From: DASPPM01 sp052143835 | GTDB lineage: Bacteria > Pseudomonadota > Alphaproteobacteria > JACZXZ01 | Assembly (NCBI GenBank): GCA_052143835.1 | Contig: JBKQRV010000187.1 | Span: 1 to 64,000 of the forward strand | Direction: 5' to 3' | Length of the DNA: 64,000 nt | In this document: in pieces, positions 23,578-32,031 of the stretch | How the letters are laid out: every line of letters begins with the position of its first letter | Position numbering within the stretch: the stretch's first letter is position 1 | The notes under the pieces: generated by a model | The model's database searches: none | What the model saw: the letters and a program-made list of their open reading frames with translations, nothing else | What the model was told of the DNA's origin: nothing | Translations under genes and position numbers: made by a program

Positions 23578-24015
23578 CTACAGCAACCCCAGTTCCCTGA
23601 GCGCCGCGGCGAGGCGGGGCGGCAGGTCGTCGTCGCCCTTGGCGCGTGGCGGCAGATCCGGGGGTGCCTCCTCGGGCGAGAGGTAGCGCCAACCCTGGAA
23701 CGGGCGCCAGGCGACGAGCTGGGTCTTGATCAGGCGCGGCGCCAGCTCGATCGCGCAGGCGCTCTCGCCCTCCTCGTTCCGCACGGCGCGGAGCCCGATG
23801 ATGCGCTGGCGCACGCGCACATAGCCCTTGATCACCCAATAGAGCGAGCCGCCGTCGAGCACGTCTGGGCCGCGCTTCGGCATCATGCGCGTGACGTGAC
23901 GCAGCCTCGCCTTGGGACTGCGCCGGCGCATCTGCGCGAGGCGCGCCCGCTGCCATTGGCCGAGATCCTCGACCGAATCGCAGCCGACGCAGAGCTTGAT
24001 GATGTGGAGCGTCAC
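23578..24015 (-). CDS. DUF1489 family protein
   Basis: This is a 145-residue conserved protein of the DUF1489 family, known mainly from alphaproteobacteria and without assigned function. It begins MTLHIIKLCVGCDSVEDL and contains the HVTRMMPKR and DGGSLYWVIKGYV segments that define the family. No signal peptide or membrane segment is visible. It is the last gene in the direction of the mccB-mccA-mvaB group, 32 bp after mvaB, and may simply ride on that transcript. Confidence 0.8.
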   Translation of the reverse strand: MTLHIIKLCVGCDSVEDLGQWQRARLAQMRRRSPKARLRHVTRMMPKRGPDVLDGGSLYWVIKGYVRVRQRIIGLRAVRNEEGESACAIELAPRLIKTQLVAWRPFQGWRYLSPEEAPPDLPPRAKGDDDLPPRLAAALRELGLL

Positions 24016-24047
24016 GATGGGCTTCTGCTGGCTTCTGCTTTTGGATT

Positions 24048-24956
24048 TCAGGCGGCGGCCTTGGCTGCGAGAGCCTGGGAGACCTTGGAGACGGGCGCCT
24101 TGCCGAGCTCGGCGCAGATGAAGCGGCCGGCCTCGATGAGCTTCCCGAGGTCGACGCCGGTCTCGACCCCAAGGCCGTCCAGCATATAGAGGACGTCCTC
24201 GCTCGCGACATTGCCCGAGGCCCCCTTGGCATAGGGGCAGCCGCCGAGACCCGCGACCGAGCTGTCGATCACGGCCACGCCGCGCTCGAGGCAGGCGAGA
24301 ATGTTCGCGAGCGCCTGGCCGTAGGTGTCATGGAAATGGACGGCGAGCCTCTCGCGCGGGAGCTGCTCCGCAACCTTGTCGATCAGTGCCTGCGCCTTCC
24401 CCGGCGTACCGACACCGATGGTGTCGCCCAAGGAGATCTCATAGCAGCCGAGGGCTGCGAGCTTGGCCGAGACCTCGGCGACCGCTGCGGGGGCGATCTC
24501 GCCCTCATAGGGACAGCCGAGCACGCAGGAGACATAGCCGCGCACGCGCACGCCGTCGCGTTTCGCCGCCTCGGCCACGGGCGCGAAGCGCGCCAGGCTT
24601 TCGGCGATCGAGCAATTGATATTGCGCCGGGAGAAGCTCTCGGAGGCGGCGCCGAAAATGGCGATCTCCTCGACCCCCGCCTTGCGCGCCGCAACATAGC
24701 CCGTCATGTTCGGGACGAGCACGGGGTATGAGACGCCGGGTCGGCGCCTGAGGGCGGCCAAGACCTCGGCCGTATCCGCCATCTGCGGAACCCACTTGGG
24801 CGAGACGAAGCTCCCCGCCTCGACGACTGCGAGCCCGGCCTCGGCTAGACGCTCGATGAGTGCGCACTTGAGCGCGGCCGGCACGATCTTGGCCTCGTTC
24901 TGCAGGCCGTCGCGCGGGCCCACCTCGACGATCTTCACTTTTTTCGCCGCCGTCAT
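24048..24956 (-). CDS. mvaB: hydroxymethylglutaryl-CoA lyase
   Basis: This is a 302-residue TIM-barrel lyase that splits 3-hydroxy-3-methylglutaryl-CoA into acetoacetate and acetyl-CoA, the last step of leucine degradation. The N-terminal VEVGPRDGLQNE motif and the C-terminal signature GLGGCPYAKGASGNVASED, with the catalytic cysteine, are intact. The HFHDTYGQA metal-binding segment is present. Its start overlaps the mccA stop by 4 bp (ATGA), so the two are translationally coupled. Confidence 0.95.
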   Translation of the reverse strand: MTAAKKVKIVEVGPRDGLQNEAKIVPAALKCALIERLAEAGLAVVEAGSFVSPKWVPQMADTAEVLAALRRRPGVSYPVLVPNMTGYVAARKAGVEEIAIFGAASESFSRRNINCSIAESLARFAPVAEAAKRDGVRVRGYVSCVLGCPYEGEIAPAAVAEVSAKLAALGCYEISLGDTIGVGTPGKAQALIDKVAEQLPRERLAVHFHDTYGQALANILACLERGVAVIDSSVAGLGGCPYAKGASGNVASEDVLYMLDGLGVETGVDLGKLIEAGRFICAELGKAPVSKVSQALAAKAAA

Positions 24957-26980
24957 GCGCGTTCCGTTTCGCTCGCTGCTTCGGCAGCCGGCTGAAAGGC
25001 GATGAGCTCGACCCCTTCCTCGACCTGATCGCCGGCCTTGAATTTCACCCGCTCGATGCGTCCGTCGGCGGGTGCCGCAATGGTATGCTCCATCTTCATT
25101 GCTTCCAAGACGAGAAGTGGCGTGCCGCGCTTGACGTCGCTGCCGTCGGCGACCAGCACTTCGACGATCTTGCCGGGCATGGGTGCGGTAAGGCTGCCGC
25201 CCACCGCCTCGAGCCCGGCAAGGGCTGCGAGCGGATCGACGAGCTTGAGCCGGTGGCTCGTGCCGTCGACGAAGAGATTGAGCTCGCGCCCCATGCGCGC
25301 GACACTCGCGCGGCAGCGCTCACCGCCCAAATCCGCGAAAAGCGCGCTTTCGCCCTCGAGCTCGCCGCGCACCGCGCACGAGCCGCCCGGCAGGTCCATG
25401 ACGTAGCCCTCGGAACGGTAATGCACGGTGACCGCGACCCGCCGCTCGCCATCCTCGAAGCGCAGCACATGGTGGTTGTCGTCGTTCATGCGCCAGCCGT
25501 CGCTGATCGCCCACGGCGAGTGCGGTTCGCCCGAGTGAAGCGCGGCCGCTTGCGCCGCGCGCGCGCGCTCGAGAAAGACGGCAAGGGCCGCGAGCGCGAG
25601 CACGCGGTCGGAGGCGGGCTTGGCCTCGGGCACGAGTGCCGCGCGATGGCGCGCGATGAAGCCTGTATCGAGCTCGGCCGCGGCGAAGGCTGGGTGCGCG
25701 GCAAGGGCCGAGAGGAAGGCGATGTTGGTGGCGATCCCCGCCACCTCGCAGGCGCCGAGCGCCGCCGCGAGCCGCCTCAGCGCCCCTTCCCGGTCGCGGT
25801 CCCAGACGATGAGCTTGGCAAGCATGGGGTCGTAATGGATGGTCACCTGGTCGCCTTCGGCGACGCCCGCATCGACGCGCACGTGCGGTCCCTCGGCGGG
25901 AAAGCGCAAATGCCTGAGCCGGCCGGTCGCGGGCAGGAAGTCGCGCTCCGGATCCTCCGCATAGAGGCGCGCCTCGAAGGCGTGGCCGGAGATCGCGAGA
26001 TCGCCCTGGGCAAGCGGCAACGGCTCGCCCGCCGCCACTCTCAGCTGCCACTCGACGAGGTCCTGGCCCGTGATCATCTCGGTCACCGGATGCTCGACCT
26101 GCAGGCGCGTATTCATCTCCATGAAGTGGAAGCTGCCGTCCTCATCCACGATGAACTCGACCGTGCCGGCGCCGCGATAGCCGATGGCGGCGGCGGCGGC
26201 CACGGCCGCAGCCCCCATTTGGGCGCGGCGTTTCTCCGTCATGCCCGGCGCCGGCGCCTCCTCGATCACCTTCTGGTGGCGGCGCTGGATCGAGCAGTCG
26301 CGCTCGAAGAGGTGAACGGCATTGCCGTGGGCGTCGGCGAAGAGCTGGATCTCGATATGGCGCGGCCGGGCGAGATACTTCTCGAGGAGCACGCGGTCGT
26401 CACCGAAAGCGGACGCCGCCTCGCGCTTGGCGGACGCGAGCGCCGAGGGTAGCGCCTCGGCGCGCTCGACCACGCGCATGCCCTTCCCGCCGCCGCCGGC
26501 GGAAGCCTTGATCAGCACCGGGAAGCCGATGCGCTCGGCCGCGGCGCGCAACCGCGCCAGCCCCTGGTCCGCGCCGTGATAGCCGGGGACGACCGGCAGT
26601 CCCGCCTTCTCCATGAGCCGCTTCGCCTCGCTTTTCGAGCCCATGGCGCGAATGGCGGAGGCCGGCGGGCCGATGAAGACGAAGCCCGCCTTCTCGCAGG
26701 CTTCGGCGAAGGCGGCATTCTCGGAGAGAAAGCCGTAGCCGGGGTGGACCGCCTCGGCCCCCGTCGCCGCGGCGGCCGCGAGGATCGCCTCGATGTTCAA
26801 ATAGCTCTCGCGCGCCGACGCCGGACCGATGAGCCGCGCCATATCGGCGAGCACCACATGACGCGCGTGCCGGTCGGCCTCGGAATAGACGGCGACGGTC
26901 TTTATCCCGAGCCGGCGCGCGGTGCGGATGATGCGGCAGGCGATCTCGCCGCGATTGGCGATGAGGAGCTTCGTGAACAT
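24953..26980 (-). CDS. mccA: methylcrotonoyl-CoA carboxylase biotin-containing alpha subunit
   Basis: This is a 675-residue subunit with three parts. The biotin carboxylase begins FTKLLIANRGEIACRIIRTA, with the ATP-grasp glycine loop KASAGGGGKGMRV and the EMNTRLQVEHPVTE motif. A linker region follows, then a C-terminal biotinyl domain with the biotinylation site LVLEAMKMEHT. The order and length match MccA/LiuD more than a housekeeping acetyl-CoA carboxylase, and the neighbours (mvaB downstream, mccB upstream) support methylcrotonoyl-CoA as substrate. A 230-bp gap with an inverted repeat separates it from mccB. Confidence 0.92.
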   Translation of the reverse strand: MFTKLLIANRGEIACRIIRTARRLGIKTVAVYSEADRHARHVVLADMARLIGPASARESYLNIEAILAAAAATGAEAVHPGYGFLSENAAFAEACEKAGFVFIGPPASAIRAMGSKSEAKRLMEKAGLPVVPGYHGADQGLARLRAAAERIGFPVLIKASAGGGGKGMRVVERAEALPSALASAKREAASAFGDDRVLLEKYLARPRHIEIQLFADAHGNAVHLFERDCSIQRRHQKVIEEAPAPGMTEKRRAQMGAAAVAAAAAIGYRGAGTVEFIVDEDGSFHFMEMNTRLQVEHPVTEMITGQDLVEWQLRVAAGEPLPLAQGDLAISGHAFEARLYAEDPERDFLPATGRLRHLRFPAEGPHVRVDAGVAEGDQVTIHYDPMLAKLIVWDRDREGALRRLAAALGACEVAGIATNIAFLSALAAHPAFAAAELDTGFIARHRAALVPEAKPASDRVLALAALAVFLERARAAQAAALHSGEPHSPWAISDGWRMNDDNHHVLRFEDGERRVAVTVHYRSEGYVMDLPGGSCAVRGELEGESALFADLGGERCRASVARMGRELNLFVDGTSHRLKLVDPLAALAGLEAVGGSLTAPMPGKIVEVLVADGSDVKRGTPLLVLEAMKMEHTIAAPADGRIERVKFKAGDQVEEGVELIAFQPAAEAASETERA

Positions 26981-27003
26981 GGCGTCCGTTCGCTGATATC
27001 CCT

Positions 27004-27189
27004 CCCTCTCCTCCTTCAGGAGGAGAGGGTCGGGGTGAGGAGGCGCCGGAGCAAGGCGCCACGCATTGAGGGCATTCGAGCCGTCTTCAACACGCCGTTC
27101 GGACTCAGCGCTCCTTGTGTGATCACTTCCGACACCTATCGCCCCAACGACCTCCTCACCCTACCCTCTCCTCCTGAAGGAGGAGAGGG
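27004..27189. repeat. composite palindromic repeat between mccB and mccA
   Basis: A 26-bp hairpin (CCCTCTCCTCCT-TC-AGGAGGAGAGGG) is at the left end (27004-27029). A near-identical hairpin with loop GA is at the right (27164-27189). Just inside is the inverted pair GTGAGGA/TCCTCAC. The plan is the same as the elements at 2760 and 52049, with different stem sequence. It fills the gap where other leu-degradation operons often carry the methylglutaconyl-CoA hydratase gene. Confidence 0.8.
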
Positions 27190-27210
27190 ATTTCTTTGGA
27201 AATCGGTCGG

Positions 27211-28818
27211 CTACATCCGGAACACGCCGAAGCGCGTGCGCTCGACGGGCGCATTCAAGGCGGCGGAGAGGGCCAGACCGAGGACGCGGCGGGTATCCTT
27301 GGGATCGATGACGCCGTCGTCCCACAGCCTCGCACTCGCGTAGTAGGGATGCCCACCCTCCTCGTACTGCGCGCGGATCGGCGCCTTGAAGGCTTCCTCC
27401 TCCTCCTGGGGCCAGCTGCCGCCGCGCGCCTCGATGTTGTCGCGGCGCACGGTCGCGAGCACGCTCGCCGCCTGCTCGCCGCCCATCACCGAGATGCGCG
27501 CGTTGGGCCACATCCAGAGGAAGCGCGGGCCGTAGGCGCGCCCGCACATGGCGTAATTGCCGGCGCCGAAGCTGCCGCCGATGATGACGGTGAACTTCGG
27601 CACGCGCGCGCAGGCGACCGCGGTCACCATCTTGGCGCCGTCCTTGGCGATCCCGCCCGCCTCGTATTTGCGGCCGACCATGAAGCCCGTGATGTTCTGG
27701 AGGAAGACGAGCGGGACGCCGCGCTGGGCGCAGAGCTCGATGAAGTGCGCCGCCTTGAGTGCCGATTCGGAGAAGAGGATGCCGTTGTTCGCGACGATGC
27801 CGACGGGATAGCCGTAGATGTGCGCGAAGCCGCACACGACGGTCGAGCCATAGAGCTGCTTGAATTCGTCGAGGACGGAGCCGTCCACGAGGCGCGCCAC
27901 CACCTCGCGCACGTCGTAGGGCTTGCGCACGTCGCTCGGCACCACGCCGTAGAGCTCGTCCGCGTCGTAAAGCGGCTCGGCCGGCTCGCCGAGCGCGAGC
28001 TCGATGCGCTTCGTGCGGTTGAGATTGGCCACGATCTGCCGCGCGATCGAGAGCGCATGGAGGTCGTTCTGGGCGTAATGGTCGGCCACACCGGAGGTGC
28101 GCGCGTGCACGTCGGCGCCGCCGAGCTCCTCCGCACTCACCACCTCGCCGGTCGCCGCCTTCACGAGCGGCGGTCCGCCGAGGAAGATGGTGCCCTGGTT
28201 GCGCACGATGATGCTCTCGTCCGACATCGCCGGCACATAGGCCCCGCCCGCGGTGCAGGAGCCCATGACCACGGCGATCTGCGGGATGCCGGCAGCCGAC
28301 ATGGTGGCCTGGTTGTAGAAGATGCGGCCGAAGTGGTCGCGGTCCGGGAAGACCTCCTCCCAGGTCGGCAGGTTGGCGCCGCCCGAATCGACGAGATAGA
28401 TGCAGGGGAGATTGTTCTCGCGCGCGATCTCCTGGGCCCGCACGTGCTTCTTGACCGTGAGCGGGAAGTAGGTGCCGCCCTTGACCGTGGCATCGTTGGC
28501 GACGACGACGCACTCACTGCCCGAGACGCGGCCGATGCCGGTGATGATGCCCGCGGCCGGGACCTCGCCGCCGTACATGCCGTAAGCCGCGAGCTGGCTC
28601 AGCTCGAGGAAGGGCGAGCCCACGTCGAGAAGCGCGCGGACGCGCTCGCGCGGGAGTAGCTTGCCGCGCGCAAGATGCTTGCGCCGTGGCTCCTCGCCCC
28701 CGCCTTCCTTGATCGCGGCGACCTTGGCGCGCAAGTCGGCGACTGCGGCGCGCATCGCCTCCGCATTGCGGCGGAACTCCTCCGCCTGCGTGTCGAGCGC
28801 TGTCTTCAGCACGGCCAT
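27211..28818 (-). CDS. mccB: methylcrotonoyl-CoA carboxylase carboxyltransferase beta subunit
   Basis: This 535-residue carboxyltransferase takes the carboxyl group from biotin on MccA and puts it on 3-methylcrotonyl-CoA. Clear family segments are RGKLLPRERVRALLDVGSPF, YLVDSGGANLPTWEEVFPD, MGSCTAGGAYVPAM, FLQNITGFMVGRKYE and the C-terminal WPNARISVMGGEQAA. The start at 28818 is the ATG giving MAVLKTAL, the expected N-terminus; the frame is open much further upstream, but that part has no homology features. No LiuR-like palindrome is seen directly upstream. Confidence 0.95.
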   Translation of the reverse strand: MAVLKTALDTQAEEFRRNAEAMRAAVADLRAKVAAIKEGGGEEPRRKHLARGKLLPRERVRALLDVGSPFLELSQLAAYGMYGGEVPAAGIITGIGRVSGSECVVVANDATVKGGTYFPLTVKKHVRAQEIARENNLPCIYLVDSGGANLPTWEEVFPDRDHFGRIFYNQATMSAAGIPQIAVVMGSCTAGGAYVPAMSDESIIVRNQGTIFLGGPPLVKAATGEVVSAEELGGADVHARTSGVADHYAQNDLHALSIARQIVANLNRTKRIELALGEPAEPLYDADELYGVVPSDVRKPYDVREVVARLVDGSVLDEFKQLYGSTVVCGFAHIYGYPVGIVANNGILFSESALKAAHFIELCAQRGVPLVFLQNITGFMVGRKYEAGGIAKDGAKMVTAVACARVPKFTVIIGGSFGAGNYAMCGRAYGPRFLWMWPNARISVMGGEQAASVLATVRRDNIEARGGSWPQEEEEAFKAPIRAQYEEGGHPYYASARLWDDGVIDPKDTRRVLGLALSAALNAPVERTRFGVFRM

Positions 28819-28968
28819 GCGCACCTCATGCCTCTTGTCGGCAGGCAGCGAAACCCGCCGGGCTCTTATAGCCCAGCCCCCCCCCGCTTGGCACGCGGGG
28901 AGATCGCGAAGCCGCACCCCGGACCCGCAGGCAGGTCCTCGTTGACGCCGCTCGCCTTTTAATGCAAA

Positions 28969-28994
28969 GTAATAAAAGGTAATACTCGGTAATA
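28969..28994. promoter_or_regulatory. three GTAATA iterons, likely antitoxin operator
   Basis: The hexamer GTAATA occurs three times at exact 10-bp spacing (28969, 28979, 28989), ending 9 bp before the ribbon-helix-helix antitoxin start. One-turn spacing puts all copies on the same DNA face, which suits cooperative binding of RHH dimers. The region is AT-rich in a GC-rich neighbourhood. This is inferred from position and pattern. Confidence 0.6.
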
Positions 28995-29002
28995 GGCCGA
29001 AC

Positions 29003-29320
29003 ATGCCGCGCACGACCGCCCTTCTATCCGTGTCCCTGCCGCCCGCGATGGCGGAGGAGCTCGACCGCGTCCGCCGAAGCGAGCACCGCACGCGCTCCGA
29101 GCTCGTGCGGGAGGCGCTCAGGAAATACATCCGCGAGGCCGATATGGAGCGGGCGCGAGCGCGCGCCGCCGCTCTCTCCGAGGACAGGCCGCATGCGGAG
29201 GAGATGGTGGCGATCGAGGCGGGGAAGCGAGAGCTGCGCGCGGGCATGCACCGCCCTTTCCAACAACTGCGCCACGAGCTTGGCACTTCACCTCGCCCGC
29301 CGCGCCGAAAGAAGCCTTAG
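29003..29320 (+). CDS. ribbon-helix-helix (CopG-type) antitoxin
   Basis: This protein of up to 105 residues has an N-terminal ribbon-helix-helix fold: the beta strand TALLSVSLPPAMAEEL, then helices with RRSEHRTRSELVREALRKYI. This DNA-binding type represses and neutralises RelE-like toxins. The C-terminal 25-30 residues, rich in Arg and Pro, overlap the downstream toxin frame. The direct-repeat operator just upstream and the toxin following support a TA pair. The pair is bounded by mccB on the left (opposite strand) and the lone rebB-like gene on the right. Confidence 0.75.
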   Translation: MPRTTALLSVSLPPAMAEELDRVRRSEHRTRSELVREALRKYIREADMERARARAAALSEDRPHAEEMVAIEAGKRELRAGMHRPFQQLRHELGTSPRPPRRKKP

Positions 29321-29531
29321 GCGCATCCCCCCTGGCCGCCGCGACCAAATCATGGCGGCGCTCGACGCGATGCAGAAGGACCCTTTGGCGGGCGACGTCG
29401 TGAAGCTCAAGGGCACGGACGCCTTTCGCCGCCGCGTGGGAGACTATCGCATCATATTCACGATCGACTTCGATCATGCGGCCGTCGGCATCATCGACGT
29501 CCTGCGCCGCACGACGACGACCTATCGCTGA
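29280..29531 (+). CDS. RelE/ParE family toxin
   Basis: The frame carries a typical RelE-superfamily core: ARRAERSLRRIPPGRRDQIM, then PLAGDVVKLKG, FRRRVGDYRIIFTIDF and a C-terminal VGIIDVLRRT. From a TTG at 29280 it is 83 residues, the normal length for the family, and overlaps the antitoxin frame by 41 bp. Longer open reading upstream does not look protein-like. The toxin is expected to inhibit translation by mRNA cleavage or, if ParE-like, to act on gyrase; these cannot be told apart here. Confidence 0.75.
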   Translation: MALHLARRAERSLRRIPPGRRDQIMAALDAMQKDPLAGDVVKLKGTDAFRRRVGDYRIIFTIDFDHAAVGIIDVLRRTTTTYR

Positions 29532-29758
29532 GCGCGGCGAGATCGATTTCTCCGCGATGGCGCTTCACAAAAACCGTAGCCGAGCGTCTTAGGGACGAGG
29601 CCGATGGGAAGAATTGCCGGAGTGGCTTGGCGGGGTCGGGCTCTGCCCGGCCGGCCGCGGGGGTGGAAGGAGTGCGGTAGCCGCGCTCGAGCCCCCGCTG
29701 CTGGCAGATGACGCACCCGCGTGCGTGGCGGCACCCGGGTGCGGTGCGAGTCCCCGAG

Positions 29759-30073
29759 TTAGGCCGCGGCGTGGCCGGTGCCGCTCTTCGCGGCGCCGCT
29801 GCCCCCGGCCGCGGTGGCGCCGGGCATCACGCCGAATATGCCGAGCACGCCGAGCAGCGTCGCCGCTTGCGCGACGCACGCGAGTCGCTGTTGGGCCTGG
29901 ACGGCGTTCTCGTAGAGCAGCCCCGTCGAGTGGGCATAGCTCTGATAGAGCGCCGCCATGGCGAACTCCGGCGCACACACGAGGCCGGCAGCGCAAGCGG
30001 GCGTGGCACCATCCTTGGAGGAGGCCTGCGATGCAGCAGTAGTTTTAACGCCTGAAGTCGATTTATCGGGCAT
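29759..30073 (-). CDS. RebB-family R-body protein, solitary
   Basis: This is a 104-residue protein whose central part reads FAMAALYQSYAHSTGLLYENAVQAQQRL followed by an alanine-rich helix and VLGIFGV. This resembles the RebB (killing trait) domain, which polymerises into contractile ribbon-like R-bodies; the typical pattern is LYQ...S.G....NA..AQQQ. The N-terminal 40 residues are Ser/Ala/Lys-rich and the C-terminal tail is Gly/Ala-rich. The start at 30073 has GGGAG seven bases upstream. No second reb gene or regulator is seen nearby, although R-body loci usually carry several. Distant similarity is judged by eye. Confidence 0.6.
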   Translation of the reverse strand: MPDKSTSGVKTTAASQASSKDGATPACAAGLVCAPEFAMAALYQSYAHSTGLLYENAVQAQQRLACVAQAATLLGVLGIFGVMPGATAAGGSGAAKSGTGHAAA

Positions 30074-30186
30074 GGAACACTCCCTTGGTTGTGCTGGTGC
30101 TGGAACGCGCCATACTACCACCACGGGTGCCATGCCGTCTAAACGCACGATTTGAGATAGAAGAATGGCCCGCTCGCGCCCGGCGC

Positions 30187-31323
30187 TCACCCGGCCGCGA
30201 TCTCGCGCGCGATCACCATGTGCTGCACGTCGCTCGTGCCCTCGTAGATCTTGGTGACGCGCACGTCGCGATAGATGCGCTCGACCGGGAAGTCCTTGAG
30301 GTAGCCGTAGCCGCCGTGAATCTGGATGGCATCGGAGCACACGCGCTCGGCCATCTCGCTCGCGAACAGCTTGGCCATGGAGGCCTCCTTTAGGCAGCGC
30401 TCGCCGCGCTCGCGCAGCTCGGCCGCGTGGAGGACGAGCTGGCGCGCCGCCTCGATCTCGGTCGCCATCGCCGCCAGGCGGAAGGCGACCGCCTGGTGCC
30501 CCATGAGCGGCTTGCCGAAGCTCGTGCGCTCCTTGGCGTAAGCGAGCGCCGCCTCATAGGCCGCGCGCGCCATGCCGAGGGCCTGGGCGCCGATGCCGAT
30601 GCGCCCGCCCTCGAGATTGGCGAGCGCGATGCGGTAGCCCTCGCCTTCCTCGCCGAGCAGGAGGTCGGGCGTGAGCCGGCACTCCGCGAAGACGATCTGG
30701 CAGGTGTCGGAGGCGCGCTGGCCCATCTTCTCCTCCTTGCGCGCCACCTGGTAGCCCGGCGTGTCGGTCGGCACGATGAAGGCGGAAATCCCCTTCTTGC
30801 CCTTGGCGGGATCGGTCACCGCGAAGACGATCGCGACCTTGGCCGTGCTGCCGCTGGTGATGAACTGCTTGGTGCCGTTGAGCACGTACTGGTTGCCCTC
30901 GCGGCGCGCGCGCGTCTTGAGATTGGAGGCATCCGAGCCCGCCTGCGGCTCGGTCAGGCAGAACGCGGCGAGCCACTCCCCGCTCGCCATGCGCGGCAGG
31001 AAGCGCTTCTTCTGCTCCTCCGAGCCGAAGCGGTAGATCGGCATGTAGCCGACCGAGTTGTGCACGCTCATGATGCCGGCGCACGAGCCGTCCCCGGCCG
31101 AGATCTCCTCGAGCGCCAGCGCATAGGCGACCGGACCGGCGGCGGCCCCGCCCCACTCCTCGGGCAAAAGCATGCCCATGAAGCCGAGCCGGCCCATCTC
31201 CGCGATCGCGTCCGCGGGGAAGCGCGCATCGCGGTCCCACGCCGCCGCATGGGGTGCCAGCTTCTCGCGCGCGAAGGCGCGCGCGGTGTCCCTGACCATC
31301 GTCTGCGCTTCATTGAGCAACAT
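30187..31323 (-). CDS. acyl-CoA dehydrogenase
   Basis: This is a 378-residue flavoenzyme that oxidises an acyl-CoA to the 2-enoyl-CoA and passes electrons to ETF. It has the FAD-binding segment FCLTEPQAGSDASNL, the arginine-containing AYAKERTSFGKPLMGHQ helix and the C-terminal motif IYRDVRVTKIYEGTSD with the catalytic glutamate at the short-chain/branched-chain position. Likely substrates are short or branched acyl-CoAs, perhaps 2-methylbutyryl- or isobutyryl-CoA, given the leucine genes around. It is the last gene of a three-gene transcript (DUF1989-SDR-dehydrogenase) with gaps of 13-14 bp. Confidence 0.92.
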   Translation of the reverse strand: MLLNEAQTMVRDTARAFAREKLAPHAAAWDRDARFPADAIAEMGRLGFMGMLLPEEWGGAAAGPVAYALALEEISAGDGSCAGIMSVHNSVGYMPIYRFGSEEQKKRFLPRMASGEWLAAFCLTEPQAGSDASNLKTRARREGNQYVLNGTKQFITSGSTAKVAIVFAVTDPAKGKKGISAFIVPTDTPGYQVARKEEKMGQRASDTCQIVFAECRLTPDLLLGEEGEGYRIALANLEGGRIGIGAQALGMARAAYEAALAYAKERTSFGKPLMGHQAVAFRLAAMATEIEAARQLVLHAAELRERGERCLKEASMAKLFASEMAERVCSDAIQIHGGYGYLKDFPVERIYRDVRVTKIYEGTSDVQHMVIAREIAAG

Positions 31324-31336
31324 GAGCCTCCTCTCC

Positions 31337-32017
31337 CTACCAGGGGATCTCGGCGCCGTCGTAATTGAGGAACCGTCCGTTGTCGGAGGGCTTTAGCCTG
31401 GCGATCACCCCGCGCATGCCGGCAATGCTGGTCGCGGGGTCGAGGGCACCTCCCGGGCCGCCCATGTCGGTGCGCACCCAGCCGGGATGCAATACCACGC
31501 AGGTGATGCCGCGTCCCGCGAGCTCGAGGGAGAGCACGCGCACGCCGGCGTTGAGTGCGGCCTTGCTCATGCGGTAGGGATGCCACCCGGCAGCCGCGCG
31601 CGCGATCGAGCCCAACTGGCTCGAGATGAAGACCATCAGCCGCATCTTGCTCTTCGCCACGTTGTCGGCGAGGGCGGAAGCGATGCGGAGCGGTGCTATC
31701 GCATTGACACGCAAGACCTCGAGCCACTCCTCGTCGCGGATATCCGCGATCGGCTGCCCGCGCGGACCGGGGACACCGGCGTTATTGAGCAGCACGTCGA
31801 TCGGCTCGCCGGCAAGGGCCGCCTGCAACAGGGCGATCTCCTTGGCGTCGCGCACGTCGAGGCGATGTGTGATCACCTCGCCGGCGAGCTTCTTGAGTGC
31901 TGTCGCCTTCTCCGGCTGCCGCGCACAGGCGTGCACGCGCCAGCCGTCGGCCGCGCATTGGCGGGCGAACTCGAGGCCGAGGCCGCGTCCTGCACCGGTG
32001 ATGAGCACTGTTGCCAC
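31337..32017 (-). CDS. short-chain dehydrogenase/reductase
   Basis: This is a 226-residue SDR oxidoreductase with the cofactor loop TGAGRGLGLEFARQ near the N-terminus, the LNNAGVPGPR segment and the catalytic YRMSK (Tyr and Lys), with the Ser in SSQLGSI. The start is GTG 32017, because AGGAGG lies ten bases upstream and the cofactor motif follows directly; longer upstream reading has no SDR features. It sits between the DUF1989 and acyl-CoA dehydrogenase genes and may reduce or oxidise a hydroxyacyl intermediate. Substrate is unknown. Confidence 0.87.
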   Translation of the reverse strand: MATVLITGAGRGLGLEFARQCAADGWRVHACARQPEKATALKKLAGEVITHRLDVRDAKEIALLQAALAGEPIDVLLNNAGVPGPRGQPIADIRDEEWLEVLRVNAIAPLRIASALADNVAKSKMRLMVFISSQLGSIARAAAGWHPYRMSKAALNAGVRVLSLELAGRGITCVVLHPGWVRTDMGGPGGALDPATSIAGMRGVIARLKPSDNGRFLNYDGAEIPW

Positions 32018-32031
32018 GAGGGGGCGTCCTC

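Noticed and set aside
29600..29758. Possible tRNA or structured RNA
   Set aside because: The GC-rich stems here (for example GCACCCGGGTGC) do not form a cloverleaf or a known RNA fold; more likely a terminator-like area after rebB.
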